A stretch of DNA of 64,000 nucleotides from Lytechinus pictus. Lineage: Eukaryota; Echinodermata; Echinoidea; Temnopleuroida; Toxopneustidae. Below are positions 1-10,976 of the stretch, piece by piece. The notes below the pieces were generated by a model that was given only the letters and a program-made list of their open reading frames with translations, ran no database searches and was not told the origin of the DNA. The DNA lies in assembly GCF_037042905.1 (NCBI RefSeq), contig NC_087249.1:14875901-14939900 (forward strand), read 5' to 3'. The stretch's first letter is position 1. Each line of letters opens with the position of its first letter. Position numbers and translations under genes: made by a program.

Positions 1-90
1 GAGAAAATATCAAAGAATACTGTCTGGAATTATACCAAGATTAAGGTACTTTTACCAGCTGATATATTACCCATATTGGATTCCACGCTG

Positions 91-331
91 TAAAAAAAAA
101 TATTGGGTAAAGTTTTAACCAGCACGAGGGTAATGTCAAACCTATTTTGGGAAGTATTTTACCCAATGCGGGAAGCATATTGTCCAGTAAGGTAAAAAAA
201 AGCAACAATTACTTTAGAATGGGCCAAATTTTTATCACACTGGATAAATAAAATGCCCCCCAAATGCCCAATGTTGATTGGACACATAATTACCCCCATG
301 GAGCATTTTTACCCAATATTTTTTTTTAAAT
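91..331. mobile_element. Short MITE-like inverted-repeat unit
   Basis: The ends are inverted copies of one another: TAAAAAAAAATATTGGGTAA at the left and the complementary TTTTTACCCAATATTTTTTT at the right. The unit is about 240 bp and has no coding content. The same unit lies at about 34906-35143 in block D2, so it was in place before the block was duplicated. The superfamily cannot be told. Confidence 0.5.
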
Positions 332-1294
332 GCACACTTGTTTTGTCGTGGGGAAGTACTTATAAGTCTAACCTAAAGCAACTGGTCGCAAAACAACTTA
401 AAATAGTCAGAATCATAGCTGAAGCAAGAAGCAAGCTCAATATAAAAATTTAGCACATACTCGGGTGTTAGCTGCACCAGAAATATATTTTTATTCATCA
501 ATGTATTATTTAACTTATGCCTATCTATTTCGCTAAGGGGGTTTTGATGCAATATATATATATATATATTAATATATATATATATATATCATATAGAAAG
601 TCGTAAAAATCATATAGATTTTGAAAGGAAAACGGAGCATAGCTCTCAAAGAATGAAAAGAAGAAGTCACACTCTCAGTCAATATATATATATGTACATA
701 TATGTAAATACAATTCACGCTCCCCTTCATTAATCCCTTTGCCAAGACACAGGCCTTGTTCTTATAAATGTATCATTAATTTCATAGGCCATAAAAAGTG
801 GAGCAAAGTGACATCAGAAATGCACTATATCTAAATTGTTTATTACGAAAAGCTACGTCTGGTCCCTAGATCGAGGGATTAGCCTAATTTGGGTTGGGGT
901 TGATTGGTTGACCATTAATCGTTTCATGGGGAAAATGGGAAAAATATTATTTTTAATGACATGGTATTACGAAATATCACATGGCTAGTTGTGGAAAGAG
1001 AATTACCATAAATGACCTGTGCCTCATCGAGTGACGTCAGTGTTAGAAAAAGCGTTATAAGCACCAATTCATTGATCTGCCAGAAGTTTCAATGACCTCA
1101 TCAAGTTTTTATTCGAATAAGACCTTATTTTGATTTATTAAAATGCCATTTCACAATGTAGAAATGAGTGAAGAGATGTTCAAATTCTTTAGTGCAATTG
1201 AAGGAGAGACCTCTTGAATTATTTAGAAACGATTATACGTGAATATTTATTATTTATTAGGTAATGGTTTCATTTATATGATGAAACATTCAAC

Positions 1295-1299
1295 ATAAC
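1295..1299. repeat. Target-site duplication of the LTR element (left)
   Basis: ATAAC lies directly before the left LTR and again directly after the right LTR at 9265-9269. The unfilled site in block D2 has a single ATAAC at 38198-38202 between the same flanks. A 5-bp duplication is usual for Ty3-type integrases. Confidence 0.93.
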
Positions 1300-1511
1300 T
1301 GTTAGATATACATATTGCATTGATACAGTTGGCACTTCATAGATAGCGTAGTAACGACATAGTTACTCATTGAACTCCGTGTTATACGAACTTGATGTAG
1401 TGTGAATCCAGAGTTTGTGCGTATTAAAGATGAACGTTGATCAAACACAGTTGTAGTCTTCGAGACTGATTACTGGATGTTCCCTATAAAGAACCCTATA
1501 AATACACAACA
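1300..1511 (+). repeat. 5' LTR of Ty3-type retrotransposon
   Basis: This 212-bp LTR begins TGTTAG and ends AACA. By eye it is identical over its whole length to the 3' LTR at 9053-9264, so the insertion is very recent. The primer-binding site should start within a few bases of the LTR end, in TTTGGCGACGAG (1513-1524). The gag-pol reading frame opens just downstream. Confidence 0.93.
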
Positions 1512-1540
1512 GTTTGGCGACGAGTTGGTTGGGGAATGTC

Positions 1541-4325
1541 ATGATGGCAAATGTGAGTAATTTCGGACAGTTGGGGGACGAGGACTTTGATTGTTATATC
1601 GAACGCTTTGAGCTTCATTTGGTAGCGCACGGCTACGAGGTCCCACAGGCGACTGCACCGGGCGGCGCCCAGCAGACTCCGGCGGAGAGAGCGTTGGAGA
1701 GGAAGGTGGTGGCAGTGTTTCTGAATGCGTTAGGAGCAGATGTTTATAAGAGAGCTAGGGATTTGTTAGCCCCAGCTAAGCCGGCAGATCAATCGTACCA
1801 TGAGCTGAAAGCAGTATTACGCAGACATTATAAGAAGACACCGATTACTGTAGCGGAAAGACGAAAGTTTATCCGAAGGGATCAGGCACAGGGAGAGTCT
1901 ACGAAAGACTATGTTGTGCAGCTGAAACATTTGAGTCTGAATTGTGAGTTTGCTGATAAGCTCGATGAACAGCTTCGTGATAGGTTTATCAGCGGAATTA
2001 AGGATGAAGGAACAGCCTTAAAGTTGATGGAAAGGTCAGCAGAGAACCCCAACTTGTCATTCCAGGATGCTGTGTCTTTTGCCCTGGATCGTGAGGTCAC
2101 GCTGGGAGAAGCGAAAGCTATGAGAACGGGGTCAGATGGTGTTTCTGTGCACGCAGTAGCTGATCAGAGGAGGAGAGCAGGATCAATGTTTTCTGGTCAG
2201 GGCAATCCCGGCCAGCGCCAGGGTTATCCCGGCGCGCGTCAGGGCAATCCCGGCGCATCGCACCTGTCTAAGAGGTCTGGAACAGGAAGACAGCAGAACC
2301 AGCACAAGGACTTTGAGTGTTTTCGTTGCGGACAGCAAGGACATTTGGCGAAAGGGTGCAGCTTCCGAGGACAGTGCAGAAAATGTGGAAAGAAGGGGCA
2401 TATTGCTAGAAAATGCAGGAGCAAAGACTGTGAAAAGTATAAATTTGATGTAAAGAAAGACAGAGACAGTAATCAAAAGAGAGACGTTAAGAGAAGTAGT
2501 GTTAAGAAGGTTGGTGCAAATGAAACACAAGAAGAGTATGATAGGTATGATGATAGGCACACTGGCCATAATGAGGATTATGATCGTACTACTATGTTCA
2601 AGAATGAGGTTCACTCAGTTGGTAATTCAGAGGGTAATGCCCCACCCCCAATAATAGTAGAGGTAGAGATAGAGGGTCACAAGATCGCTATGGAGTTGGA
2701 CACCGGTTCAGGTGTTAGTATAATTCCGTACAGCATGTATATGCAGTATTTTACTCATATTCCTCTAGAGTCTAGTGTAAAGGTGTTCGTGTCAATAAGT
2801 CCAGGTGAGACTGTACCTCGAGGTAAGATAGAGGTAGAAGTAAAATATGGGAGCTTCAGAGGTAGTTTGATGTTGTACGTTGTAGACACCGAGTTTGTGT
2901 TATTCGGCAGAGATTGGTTGAGTTGTATAAAGTTAGATTGGGCTGCAATAATCTCTCAGTCTGGTAGAAGTACTAGTTATAGTTCGCGAAGTACTGAGGC
3001 AGTTACGGCAGTGCATAGCTTAGATAAGATTTTGGGCAAACATGATCGCTTGTTTGAGCAGCGGCTAGGCCGTCTGACAAAAGTCAAGGCGCATATCACA
3101 GTACGCGAAGATGCACAGCCGGTCGTAACAAAACCGTTTCGGGTACCTTATGCGATGAAGGGAGCAGTGGAAAAAGAATTGACGCGCTTGCAAGAAAATG
3201 GCGTACTTACCCAGGTGGAGCACAGCCAATGGAGCACAGGCATAGTGGCCGTGCCCAAGAAAGACGGTAGCGTACGAATTTGCGGTAACTATAAGACCAC
3301 AGTGAATCCAAATCTCGAACCGGTACCTCCTCCAAATATCAATGTCGAAGATATTCTAGCGAATTTGAATGGAGGGGTCCTCTTTTCGAAGTTAGACTTG
3401 GCACATGCGTACAATCAGTTGGAACTCGATGAAGAGTCAAAGAAGTATTTGATACTCTCAACCCACAAGGGTCTGTTTCAACAGAATCGACTCGTGTTTG
3501 GAATTACCAGCGCACCGAGCATTTGGCAGCAGACGATTGAACAAGTTTTGCAAGGACTCCCGGGTGTCCAAGTATACCTAGACGACATTTTAGTAACCGG
3601 TCGTACTGAGCTAGAGCACTACGAGAATCTAGACAAAGTGCTCACGCGCTTAGAAGAGAGAAATCTCACTCTAAGGCAGGAGAAATGCAGGTTTGCGCAA
3701 GAATCGATTGAGTTTTTGGGGCATGTCATTGATAGGAGCGGAGTACATAAGACCCCCGACAAAATGAAGAAGCTCGAGGAGCTAGAAAGACCACAAAGTG
3801 TTTCAGAGTTGAGGTCTTATTTAGGCCTATTGAACTATTACAGGAAGTTCATACCTAATTTGGCCCACGAAATCGCGCCGCTTACAGACTTATTGAAGTC
3901 AGAACGAAAATTTGTGTGGAATATCGAAGCAGAGCGAGCATTTCTACGCTCCAAGTCATTGTTGAAATCATCGGGATTTCTTGCACATTTTGATCCGACT
4001 TTACCGATGACGGTTGCCACGGATGCCAGTCCGATAGGAATAGGGGCGGTTCTATCGCAAATTTATGCGAGTGGTGAGGAAAGGCCAGTCATGTTTGCCT
4101 CACGTGCGTTGACAAAGGCAGAACGCAATTATCCGCAAATAGAGAGAGAAGCGTTGGCGATAGTGTTCGCACTTAGAAGATTCCACATGTATATATTCGG
4201 TCGTAAGTTCACACTGGTGACTGACAATAAGCCACTCACAGCTATATTCGGACCGTACAAGAGCTTGCCTGCTCTAGCAGCCGAACGGATGCAGCGATGG
4301 GCGATGTACCTGGCAGGCTTTGATT
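1541..4325 (+). CDS. Ty3-type Gag-Pol polyprotein, N-terminal part (interrupted)
   Basis: This is the first part of a single gag-pol frame of a Ty3/gypsy retrotransposon. Gag comes first, then two CCHC zinc knuckles (2318-2416), an aspartic protease with DTGSG (2699-2713), reverse transcriptase with YLDD (3575-3586), and RNase H beginning near ATDAS (about 4017) and running to the break. I start it at the ATG at 1541. The frame is open back to 1514, but that part overlaps the primer-binding site and has only a TTG. A single-ORF gag-pol without chromodomain, in a genome of this kind, suggests the Mag/SURL lineage (inference). The frame is broken at 4325, after GCTTTGATT, by a 2.57 kb DNA element that adds a short foreign tail ending at 4357. 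It resumes at 6896. No other stop is visible, so the element was intact until that insertion. Confidence 0.92.
4317..4325. repeat. 9-bp target-site duplication of nested DNA element (left)
   Basis: GCTTTGATT at 4317-4325 is repeated exactly at 6896-6904, where the pol frame resumes. Removing one copy and everything between gives a continuous RNase H frame, which fixes the insertion boundaries. Confidence 0.9.
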
Positions 4326-6895
4326 TTGCCCCGGGAACCTCGACACGACGTCTTTAGACAGTGTCGAGGTCCTGAACGCTCCCACTCGTTCTCACCGGAG
4401 TGCACTGATGCACTAGATTAATCGCTAAATTACAAAAACATGGATGATAAAACGAAACCAAAAATACGACAGTTAGGACTGACCTTACCTAAACAAACTG
4501 AGTTCAAGATACGTTCTCCTTAAAATTACGAACATTCGATGGAATCGTACAATAGAGGATCAATTTTCGGATTTCGTACGAATCGCCATGTTGAATTAAA
4601 TTAAAAACATGTATGCGCATGCGCAACATGAATATTTATAAGATGTCGTCACTGTTAAGGTTAATGAATATGCATTACAAGAAGAGATAAGAAAACTTCG
4701 GTCGAATCACGAACTTGCTTTTCAAATAAATCGCGATTTAGGTATTTCAGTAATGGATATCAATCTTGCTTGCATTTAACATAGAAAAAAAAACATTATT
4801 TAAAGAAGAATTCATTTCATTAAAATTATATTTATCTCAATCTGTATATTATGAACAAACATGACTGCGTTTACAAAATACATTTTTTTTTTTTAAAGAA
4901 GAAAAAAGAAGGTATTCAACTTCAAAGGAGGGGGCCACTATGGTGGCTTGTCAGGGATCAGTTGTGACTCATCGGGGGGGGGGGGGGGCATAGCTAGGGA
5001 CACGTCCCTTGCATGGGTTGTGAGTGTGACTCGTAAGGGGGGGGGGGCATAGGTACGCTAGTGGGAAGATGTTGCCTGAGAAAGACGTATCCAGCCGGTT
5101 GTGGTAAACAAAAAAATGTATATATATATAGGGGAAGGCGGGGTAAGTTGAGCCATCACCCCCGGGCTAATAATAGAGTTTTATTTTTTTTTATTTGTGA
5201 CGTCATATATGCGAGCATTTCTCTTTCTTTTTAAAGCAGGTATTTCTGCATTTATTCAAAATTGCAAATTTATAACAATTATTTAAAATCAAACATACAT
5301 AATGATCAAATTACAACGGTGACAATGTAGTTGGCGGTGGAAGCCAACAATTTTAGGGGGCACCACATTTTTTTGAAAAGCAAAAAAAAAATGACAAAAA
5401 AAATTGAAGCAAAAAAAAAAAGGTTATCAACAAAAAATTTAGGGGGGTTCGTAACCCCACCTAAAATTTAGGGGGGATACTCCCCCCGCCCCCACTTCCG
5501 CCGCCTATGGTTATAAGAAGATATAGACATAATTCATGTAAACAATAACAAATGAATTCAAATGCAGAGACCAGCTACCGTAAGCTGAATGCTTGAAAAA
5601 ATAGCAGCCATATATATGGCTAAAATCAATTCAATAATGGTTTGTTAAAAACATGCCTCGCAGCCAAAGGCTGAATAATTATTTTGTACAACAATTTACA
5701 ACAATAGAATAATACTCAAATACAAACATGAAATGATATCAAATTACTAGTACTTCTTAATATAATACAAGGAAATAAATTATTTGCAAAGAATAGGCTT
5801 CATCATTTCAAGCGTCAATACAAACCACATAAAATAGGCTATCAAATTATCTTTTTACTCACAAGGTGTATCAATTGTTTTCAATTATGCATATTAAAAA
5901 AAATGTGCACACCACGTGCATAATCTCTCTCGAAAAAAAAAAAGATGATAAAGAAACTAATTTAAATATAGAGACAATAGGTAGAAAAGTAAAGAAAAAA
6001 GAATAAAAAAGAAAACGAAAGGGAAAAGAAAAGACAAGAAACGAAGAAACAAGAGCAAAAGTCAAAAAGAAAAGAATGAAACAGTAATTAAAGAAAGGAA
6101 AAGAAAATCAACTACGAAACGAAAAGTAGATGAACAAAATATGAAAATAATAAAAACAAAACGGAAAAGGGGATAAAAAATAAAGAAAGTGAAAAGAAAT
6201 CACGAGGGAGAACTAAGAAATAATATTAGAACACGAGAAAAGAATGAAGAAAAAAATTACATGAAAAGAAGCTAATCGAATAAAAACAAAAGGCCGTTAA
6301 AATAGTGATTTATTCACTGGCTGCCACGCAGCCAAACCATCGAAAAAGAAATTACGCCACTAAGTTAGACTTATGAATATTCATATTACCCTTTCTCGCA
6401 TGCCTCATACGATAGCCTTTTGTCAAAGACTTCTAGTATATTTCTATAGGATCCTCAGTGAATAAACAGGGTGAAATTAATAGGAAGAGCGTATTATAAA
6501 CGTATTATAATTTTATTTTTTTGTTTTTATAAGGATTAGGCTATTATTTTTCTTTTGTTTTTGTTTTCTGCTAGCACGAAGATAAAAATCAATTTATCTC
6601 GTTGCCTCGTCAAAAGGCTATATCGATCCTCCATTGCTTCCTGTACAAAAGACTTTTAATGCACACCGGCAAAATTTTCCGACGTTTTTGCTTCGTTTTG
6701 GGGAATTATTTCGAAGTTTTGAGGGCCGCCCATATTGCGCCTTAAGTTGTAAGTATGTATTGATTCCTTTGTAACAGTTTTGTGCAATTTTATGTATTTT
6801 TGATTGATTCCCGATGCTCATCTGGTTTGATCTGGTGAGCCGGGGTGAATCACAACGCAGCCCGAACACAGTACGTGTTCGGGCTGCCGCAGTAA
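4326..6895. mobile_element. Non-autonomous DNA transposon, 9-bp TSD, hairpin ends
   Basis: This 2570-bp insertion splits the retrotransposon pol gene and is flanked by a perfect 9-bp duplication, a length typical of Mutator-like transposases. The ends are only weakly inverted (TTGCCCCGGGAACC against TTACTGCGGCAGCCC). Next to each end sits a hairpin: 10-bp perfect arms at 4337-4346/4361-4370, and 13-bp perfect arms at 6857-6869/6875-6887 with a 5-nt loop. No transposase frame is present. The inside is a patchwork: poly-G tracts near 4975 and 5040, a LINE 3' fragment (5223-5620) cut by another short unit (5333-5509), and A-rich low-complexity DNA (5880-6290). Superfamily assignment is inference. 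Confidence 0.82.
5223..5620 (-). mobile_element. LINE 3'-end fragment interrupted by a short MITE-like unit
   Basis: This sequence matches 11240-11460 inside the hAT-like element, so it belongs to a dispersed repeat. Read on the minus strand it looks like a LINE 3' terminus. A unit of about 175 bp (about 5333-5509) interrupts it. That unit has GGCGGTGGAAG at one end and CTTCCGCCGCC at the other, and is rich in long A and G/C runs. There is no coding potential. Confidence 0.5.
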
Positions 6896-8439
6896 GCTTT
6901 GATTATGATATTCGATATCGTACATCCCAAGCGAATGCCAATGCCGATTGTTTTTCACGGTTACCTGACAGAAAGGAAGAACCGGATGTTCAAGAACCGG
7001 AAAATGTAGCTATCTGTCACGTAGATGCTTTACCGATGAGTTATGAGGAATTGCGCAACGCGACGCGCAAGGACAAGACACTGTCGAGAGTAATGCGCTA
7101 TTCTCTAGATGGGTGGCCTAAGCGGTTACCGGAAGCAGACAAAGATCTGCAAGGCTTCTATGGGCGCAGATTCGAGATTACCATAGAAAAAGGAATTTTG
7201 TTATGGGGAATGCGAATCGTGGTACCACTGAAAATGCGCAGTGCAGTTTTGCAAGAAGTACATGAAGGGCACTTAGGCGTAGTCAAAATGAAGGCCATTG
7301 CGCGCAGCCATGTATGGTGGCCTGGCATTGATGCGCAAATTGAAGATGCGGCGAAGCAATGTCAAACATGTCAGGTGGTTCAGAAGCAACCATCGCCAAG
7401 TCCATTGCATCCATGGATCCCAGCAACGCGGCCTATGGAGAGGATTCATGTAGATTTTGCGGGTCCCTTGGAAGGACTGATGTTCATGATTGTTGTTGAT
7501 GCATATAGTAAATGGCCAGAGGTGACTATTATGCCAAATATTACTACCGAGAAAACCATTGAAGCATTGAGAAGCATATTTGCAAGATTTGGACTACCAC
7601 AGATCCTAGTATCGGACAATGGTCCACAGTTTACATCCGCGGAATTCACAGAATTCATGAAGTTGAATGGAATAGTGCATAAGCGAAGCGCGCCCTATCA
7701 TCCGAGTACAAATGGGCAGGCCGAGCGTTTCGTACAATCAGTGAAACAAGCACTGAGAGCATCCAAATCAGACGCAGGAAATGTTCAGTCGAGATTGGAC
7801 AGATTTCTTTTGGCATACCGGAATGCCGCACATTCGGTTACGGGCGAATCTCCCGCAGCGTTGTTCTTGAATAGACCTTTGCGTAGTAGGTTGGATAACC
7901 TCCGCCCTAACGTCACAAGAAGGTTTGCGAGCCAATTACACGAGCAAACCATGCAGAGAGAAACACACAGGAAGACCAATAGATTGCGAAAATTTGAGAT
8001 AGGTGACCATGTTTTGGCCCGTGATTATGTAGGAAGGATTAGATGGGTACCAGGTCAAATAGTAGACAGGGAAGGTCCTTTAGGATACAAAGTACAGGTT
8101 GAGAAAGGGGTATGGCGAAGACATGTAGATCAATTGTTGCCTAGATTAGTAAAGGAAGATGGAGAGACTGAAACTCCAGGTACAGAGTTTGACTTAGATA
8201 CAGAGATAGAAAAGTTACAGAGTAGATACAATGATGTTGGTAGAGATCCAATAGGTATTGGTACCAGGGAGCCTCAAACTAGGGCAGATTTGTCTATGCT
8301 AGAACCATCTCAACGAATGGGTAGTATGGAAAATGAAACAAATGGGAATCAGGTGGATTTTCCCAAACCTGACAGCTTCAGGTTGAGAAGATCTGACAGG
8401 GTAAGAAAGCAACCCAGTAGACTTGTTGAAACTATGTGA
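6896..8439 (+). CDS. Ty3-type Pol, C-terminal part (RNase H end and integrase)
   Basis: This continues the retrotransposon pol frame after the DNA insertion, beginning inside the repeated target site. It codes for the last residues of RNase H, then the integrase: an HHCC zinc-binding region (about 7261-7370), and the DDE core with its first Asp at about 7453, DNGPQF at 7615 and QAERF at about 7720. The second Asp and the Glu are 35 residues apart, as expected. A WVPGQIVDREGP region near 8046 resembles a GPY/F module. An acidic, charged tail follows and no chromodomain is seen. The frame is open without stops to TGA at 8437-8439. Codon use and motif integrity show no decay. Confidence 0.92.
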
Positions 8440-9038
8440 GTTAAAGATTTATTGGTGTTATTGCATCTGGTGTTCAAAGGTGTCACAAAAGTCTGTGACC
8501 AGTTGTTTTGTTTATTTTACATATTGATGTTAAAGGTTAACTATTACAAACAGTAGCATTAACTTATTTTCTTTGGAGATAATATGTTCAGTTTTTACCA
8601 TGAACCATGGAAAAGTAGGTTCTTTGGAGATTTAACATTAACAAACTCATTAAATATGAGAGATGCATATGTTAAAAATTTATAAGTACTAGAGAAGCAA
8701 ACACAAATAATTACCCAAAACGAACAGTTACTTTGGTTGAGTGATATTTTATTACACAGTTAAACTCACAAAAATGTAAATTTGACAGACTTGGTTTCAT
8801 TACAGAATAATATTTATACTTGGATATGTGAAGGTATTACATTACAGTAAAGAATGTTTATTCTACTATCGAAAACGGACATGGGTAAACCAATAGTATG
8901 ATACATTGAATAATTGGTAGTAATGGTTCAATTATCATGTTTTTGTTATTTTAAGGTGAATTACAAGTGACAGAATTACATATTAATAGGTATGAAATGC
9001 ATATTTCTTTATACCACAGGTATACAACTTTTATATTA
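8440..9038 (+). other. 3' non-coding region of the LTR retrotransposon
   Basis: This AT-rich stretch lies between the pol stop codon and the polypurine tract. No open frame resembling an envelope or an extra gene is seen. Confidence 0.75.
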
Positions 9039-9052
9039 GGAGGGGAGAGAAA
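9039..9052 (+). promoter_or_regulatory. Polypurine tract
   Basis: GGAGGGGAGAGAAA directly precedes the 3' LTR. It is the expected primer for plus-strand DNA synthesis of the retrotransposon. Confidence 0.85.
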
Positions 9053-9264
9053 TGTTAGATATACATATTGCATTGATACAGTTGGCACTTCATAGATAGC
9101 GTAGTAACGACATAGTTACTCATTGAACTCCGTGTTATACGAACTTGATGTAGTGTGAATCCAGAGTTTGTGCGTATTAAAGATGAACGTTGATCAAACA
9201 CAGTTGTAGTCTTCGAGACTGATTACTGGATGTTCCCTATAAAGAACCCTATAAATACACAACA
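9053..9264 (+). repeat. 3' LTR of Ty3-type retrotransposon
   Basis: It is 212 bp and identical by eye to the 5' LTR (1300-1511). ATAAC at 9265-9269 follows as the second copy of the target-site duplication. The LTR-to-LTR span is 7965 bp, including the 2.57 kb nested insertion. Confidence 0.93.
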
Positions 9265-9873
9265 ATAACAATACACAAATAGTTGACAGGAGAATAGTTT
9301 AACGAGTCAAGGGGAAGTATTAGGAAGGGAAGATAAATAATATATTAGAAATAGTTTGCTTCGCCATATAGCAGGTATAAAGAATATAACAATCACAATT
9401 GGTAATAATAGAATGCCATAAAATCATATAGATTTTTAAAGGAAAACGGAGCATAGCTCTCGAAGATGGAAAGGGAAAGTCACACTCTTAGTCAGTGTAC
9501 ATGGTGACACATAAAAGGAGAATTACAAATCCGTTTCTGAAACTGTCGTAAAACACGCCTATTCGTGGGAATAAGAATTGTATAGAAGTATTAAATGTGG
9601 GAGACAAACACTTACCTAATAAGTGTCTCCACAAGATGTTCGAGAACTTGGTCCTAAAATGCAGCAAGAATCTTGCGATAGCTTCTTTGACGTTGCTTGT
9701 TGCTGAACACTCTATCGACACTTGACTTGACACTTTCACATATACTACCTCAGGGTCATTGGGTGGGAATATGGGATTGCGAGCGAGAAGGCGTAATGTT
9801 CGCACGTATGCGCAGAGGTGAGCGGCATATATCGCCGGATATAATGCGCAGGGCACATTGTTTATGCTACACC
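9265..9873. repeat. Duplicated block D1, right part, with coding-like stretch
   Basis: This continues block D1 and matches 38198-38807. On the minus strand, from about 9880 down to 9616, there is an open stretch that includes the residues SIECSATSNVKEAI and ends at a good 5' splice donor (TTAG|GTAAGTG, exon edge 9616). In the D2 copy the corresponding frame is shifted. A short related piece also lies at about 13545-13600. The presence of three copies suggests a repeat carrying an old exon rather than a live gene. The protein family is not recognised. Confidence 0.55.
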
Positions 9874-10191
9874 TCGCCCTATATATAGATTGGTAGATGT
9901 TTTGAAATTGCGAATTTATAATTTGACAATCTCTAAAATGAAAACAAACCAAAACAAAACAAATGTAGGTAATTCCTGATTGTCAACACAAACAAATTTA
10001 ACCAACAGGAGGATCTACAAACAATAAGCAAGTGCAGCATACACCCATTAAACGTAGTAAGGAACTCAATGGTACTGTTAATAGCATTGTCTTGTCACCA
10101 AAAGGATCTTAACTCTGCTACCCACATCACCGATGAAGCTTAGAAATCGATCCCGAAACTATATTAAAGAAACAGTGATCTGCATTGTCAT
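9874..10191. other. Intergenic, nothing recognised
   Basis: This is AT-rich DNA between block D1 and the next transposon. Only short chance frames are present. The last 9 bases before 10201 serve as target site for the following element. Confidence 0.6.
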
Positions 10192-10200
10192 GAATCAAAC

Positions 10201-10645
10201 TAGACAGCTGGCAGCCGTCTGTTTCGAGGAGTTTTTTAACATTTTTTATTTTTTATTTCTCCTCGTACACAGACGGCTCGCTAGCGTGCAGCCATCATTA
10301 GGGGACATGCAATGCAAAATCCCCCCGTCGGGGCTCTTCAATTTTTGTCTTTAATGAATAAAAATTTTGAAAATTAATGCGACCAAAATGCAAATTAATA
10401 TTCCCTCTTGTCATTAATTGCCAAAAAACGGAGAAAAATCAAGTTAAAAGGAACAAAAACAGTGACTTACCTCAGCTGTCGCGCAAATTCACTTCCCCGT
10501 TTTATCCAATCTTAAGTACATAAACATATGGCCATTGAGTCCCCTGTACAGATCGCGCTAGAACTTCGGTCTCTGTATTTGGTGAGTGAAGCCAACGGAG
10601 TTCAGCTGAACAACCAACATAACAGAGACCGAAGCTTTTGGTCTA
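10201..10645. mobile_element. Non-autonomous hairpin-ended transposon, 9-bp TSD (copy 1)
   Basis: The element is 445 bp, starts TAGAC and ends GTCTA. GAATCAAAC flanks it as a perfect 9-bp duplication at 10192-10200 and 10646-10654. Each end carries a hairpin. The left one pairs AGCCGTCTGT with ACAGACGGCT and CGAGGAG with CTCCTCG (10213-10278). The right one pairs CTTCGGTCTCTGT (10564-10576) with ACAGAGACCGAAG (10622-10634). A second copy at 45488-45924 has a different 9-bp duplication. The 9-bp duplication suggests a Mutator-like transposase (inference). Confidence 0.88.
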
Positions 10646-10654
10646 GAATCAAAC

Positions 10655-10968
10655 CATCCTTCAATGCGGGATGAACAGCTTCGAAACTTTCGAGCAAGAC
10701 CTCAACTCATGAGAGCTTTAATTAATAATTTTTTTTCATCCGTGCAGGATGCTCATTCAACCGATATTTAATAGATGGAGATTCCGTGATAAAGGGCATC
10801 AAACTTTCACGTCTGTCAAAGAGACCCGTTAAATGCAAACCACTTTGAAATGTTCGCATTGGAGAAGTTTGCGACCTTCACTTCGGCTGTTCAAAGTAGT
10901 CGCAAAGCTTGAGTCGTTAGCTGAACAAATTATTGGTCTAACCCCAGCGAAGAATTTTTTTTTTCTCA
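10655..10968. other. Intergenic, nothing recognised
   Basis: This stretch lies between two transposons and has no supported gene. It is less AT-rich than its surroundings. Confidence 0.5.
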
Positions 10969-10976
10969 ACCACAAT

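Larger units (their letters stand above)
1..1299. repeat. Duplicated block D1, left part
   Basis: This stretch matches 34816-38202 nearly base for base, apart from a 2.08 kb element present only in the second copy. No gene is seen. It holds a MITE-like unit (91-331), an AT microsatellite (551-590) and a phrase (about 600-690) containing AAACGGAGCATAGCTCTC that recurs at 9440-9490. The block continues beyond the left window edge. After the LTR retrotransposon it resumes at 9265. Confidence 0.85.

Noticed and set aside
1514-1540. Start of gag-pol at the TTG at 1514
   Set aside because: It overlaps the expected primer-binding site directly after the LTR. The first ATG in frame is at 1541.
2183-2614. 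A 143-residue minus-strand frame opposite gag
   Set aside because: It lies fully antisense to the zinc-knuckle region of Gag and has no start context or family resemblance; it is a shadow of the real frame.
5871-6290. A/G-rich stretch with a minus-strand frame of hydrophobic residues
   Set aside because: The frame is a product of low-complexity sequence rich in AAAG and GAAA; it is not a credible membrane protein.
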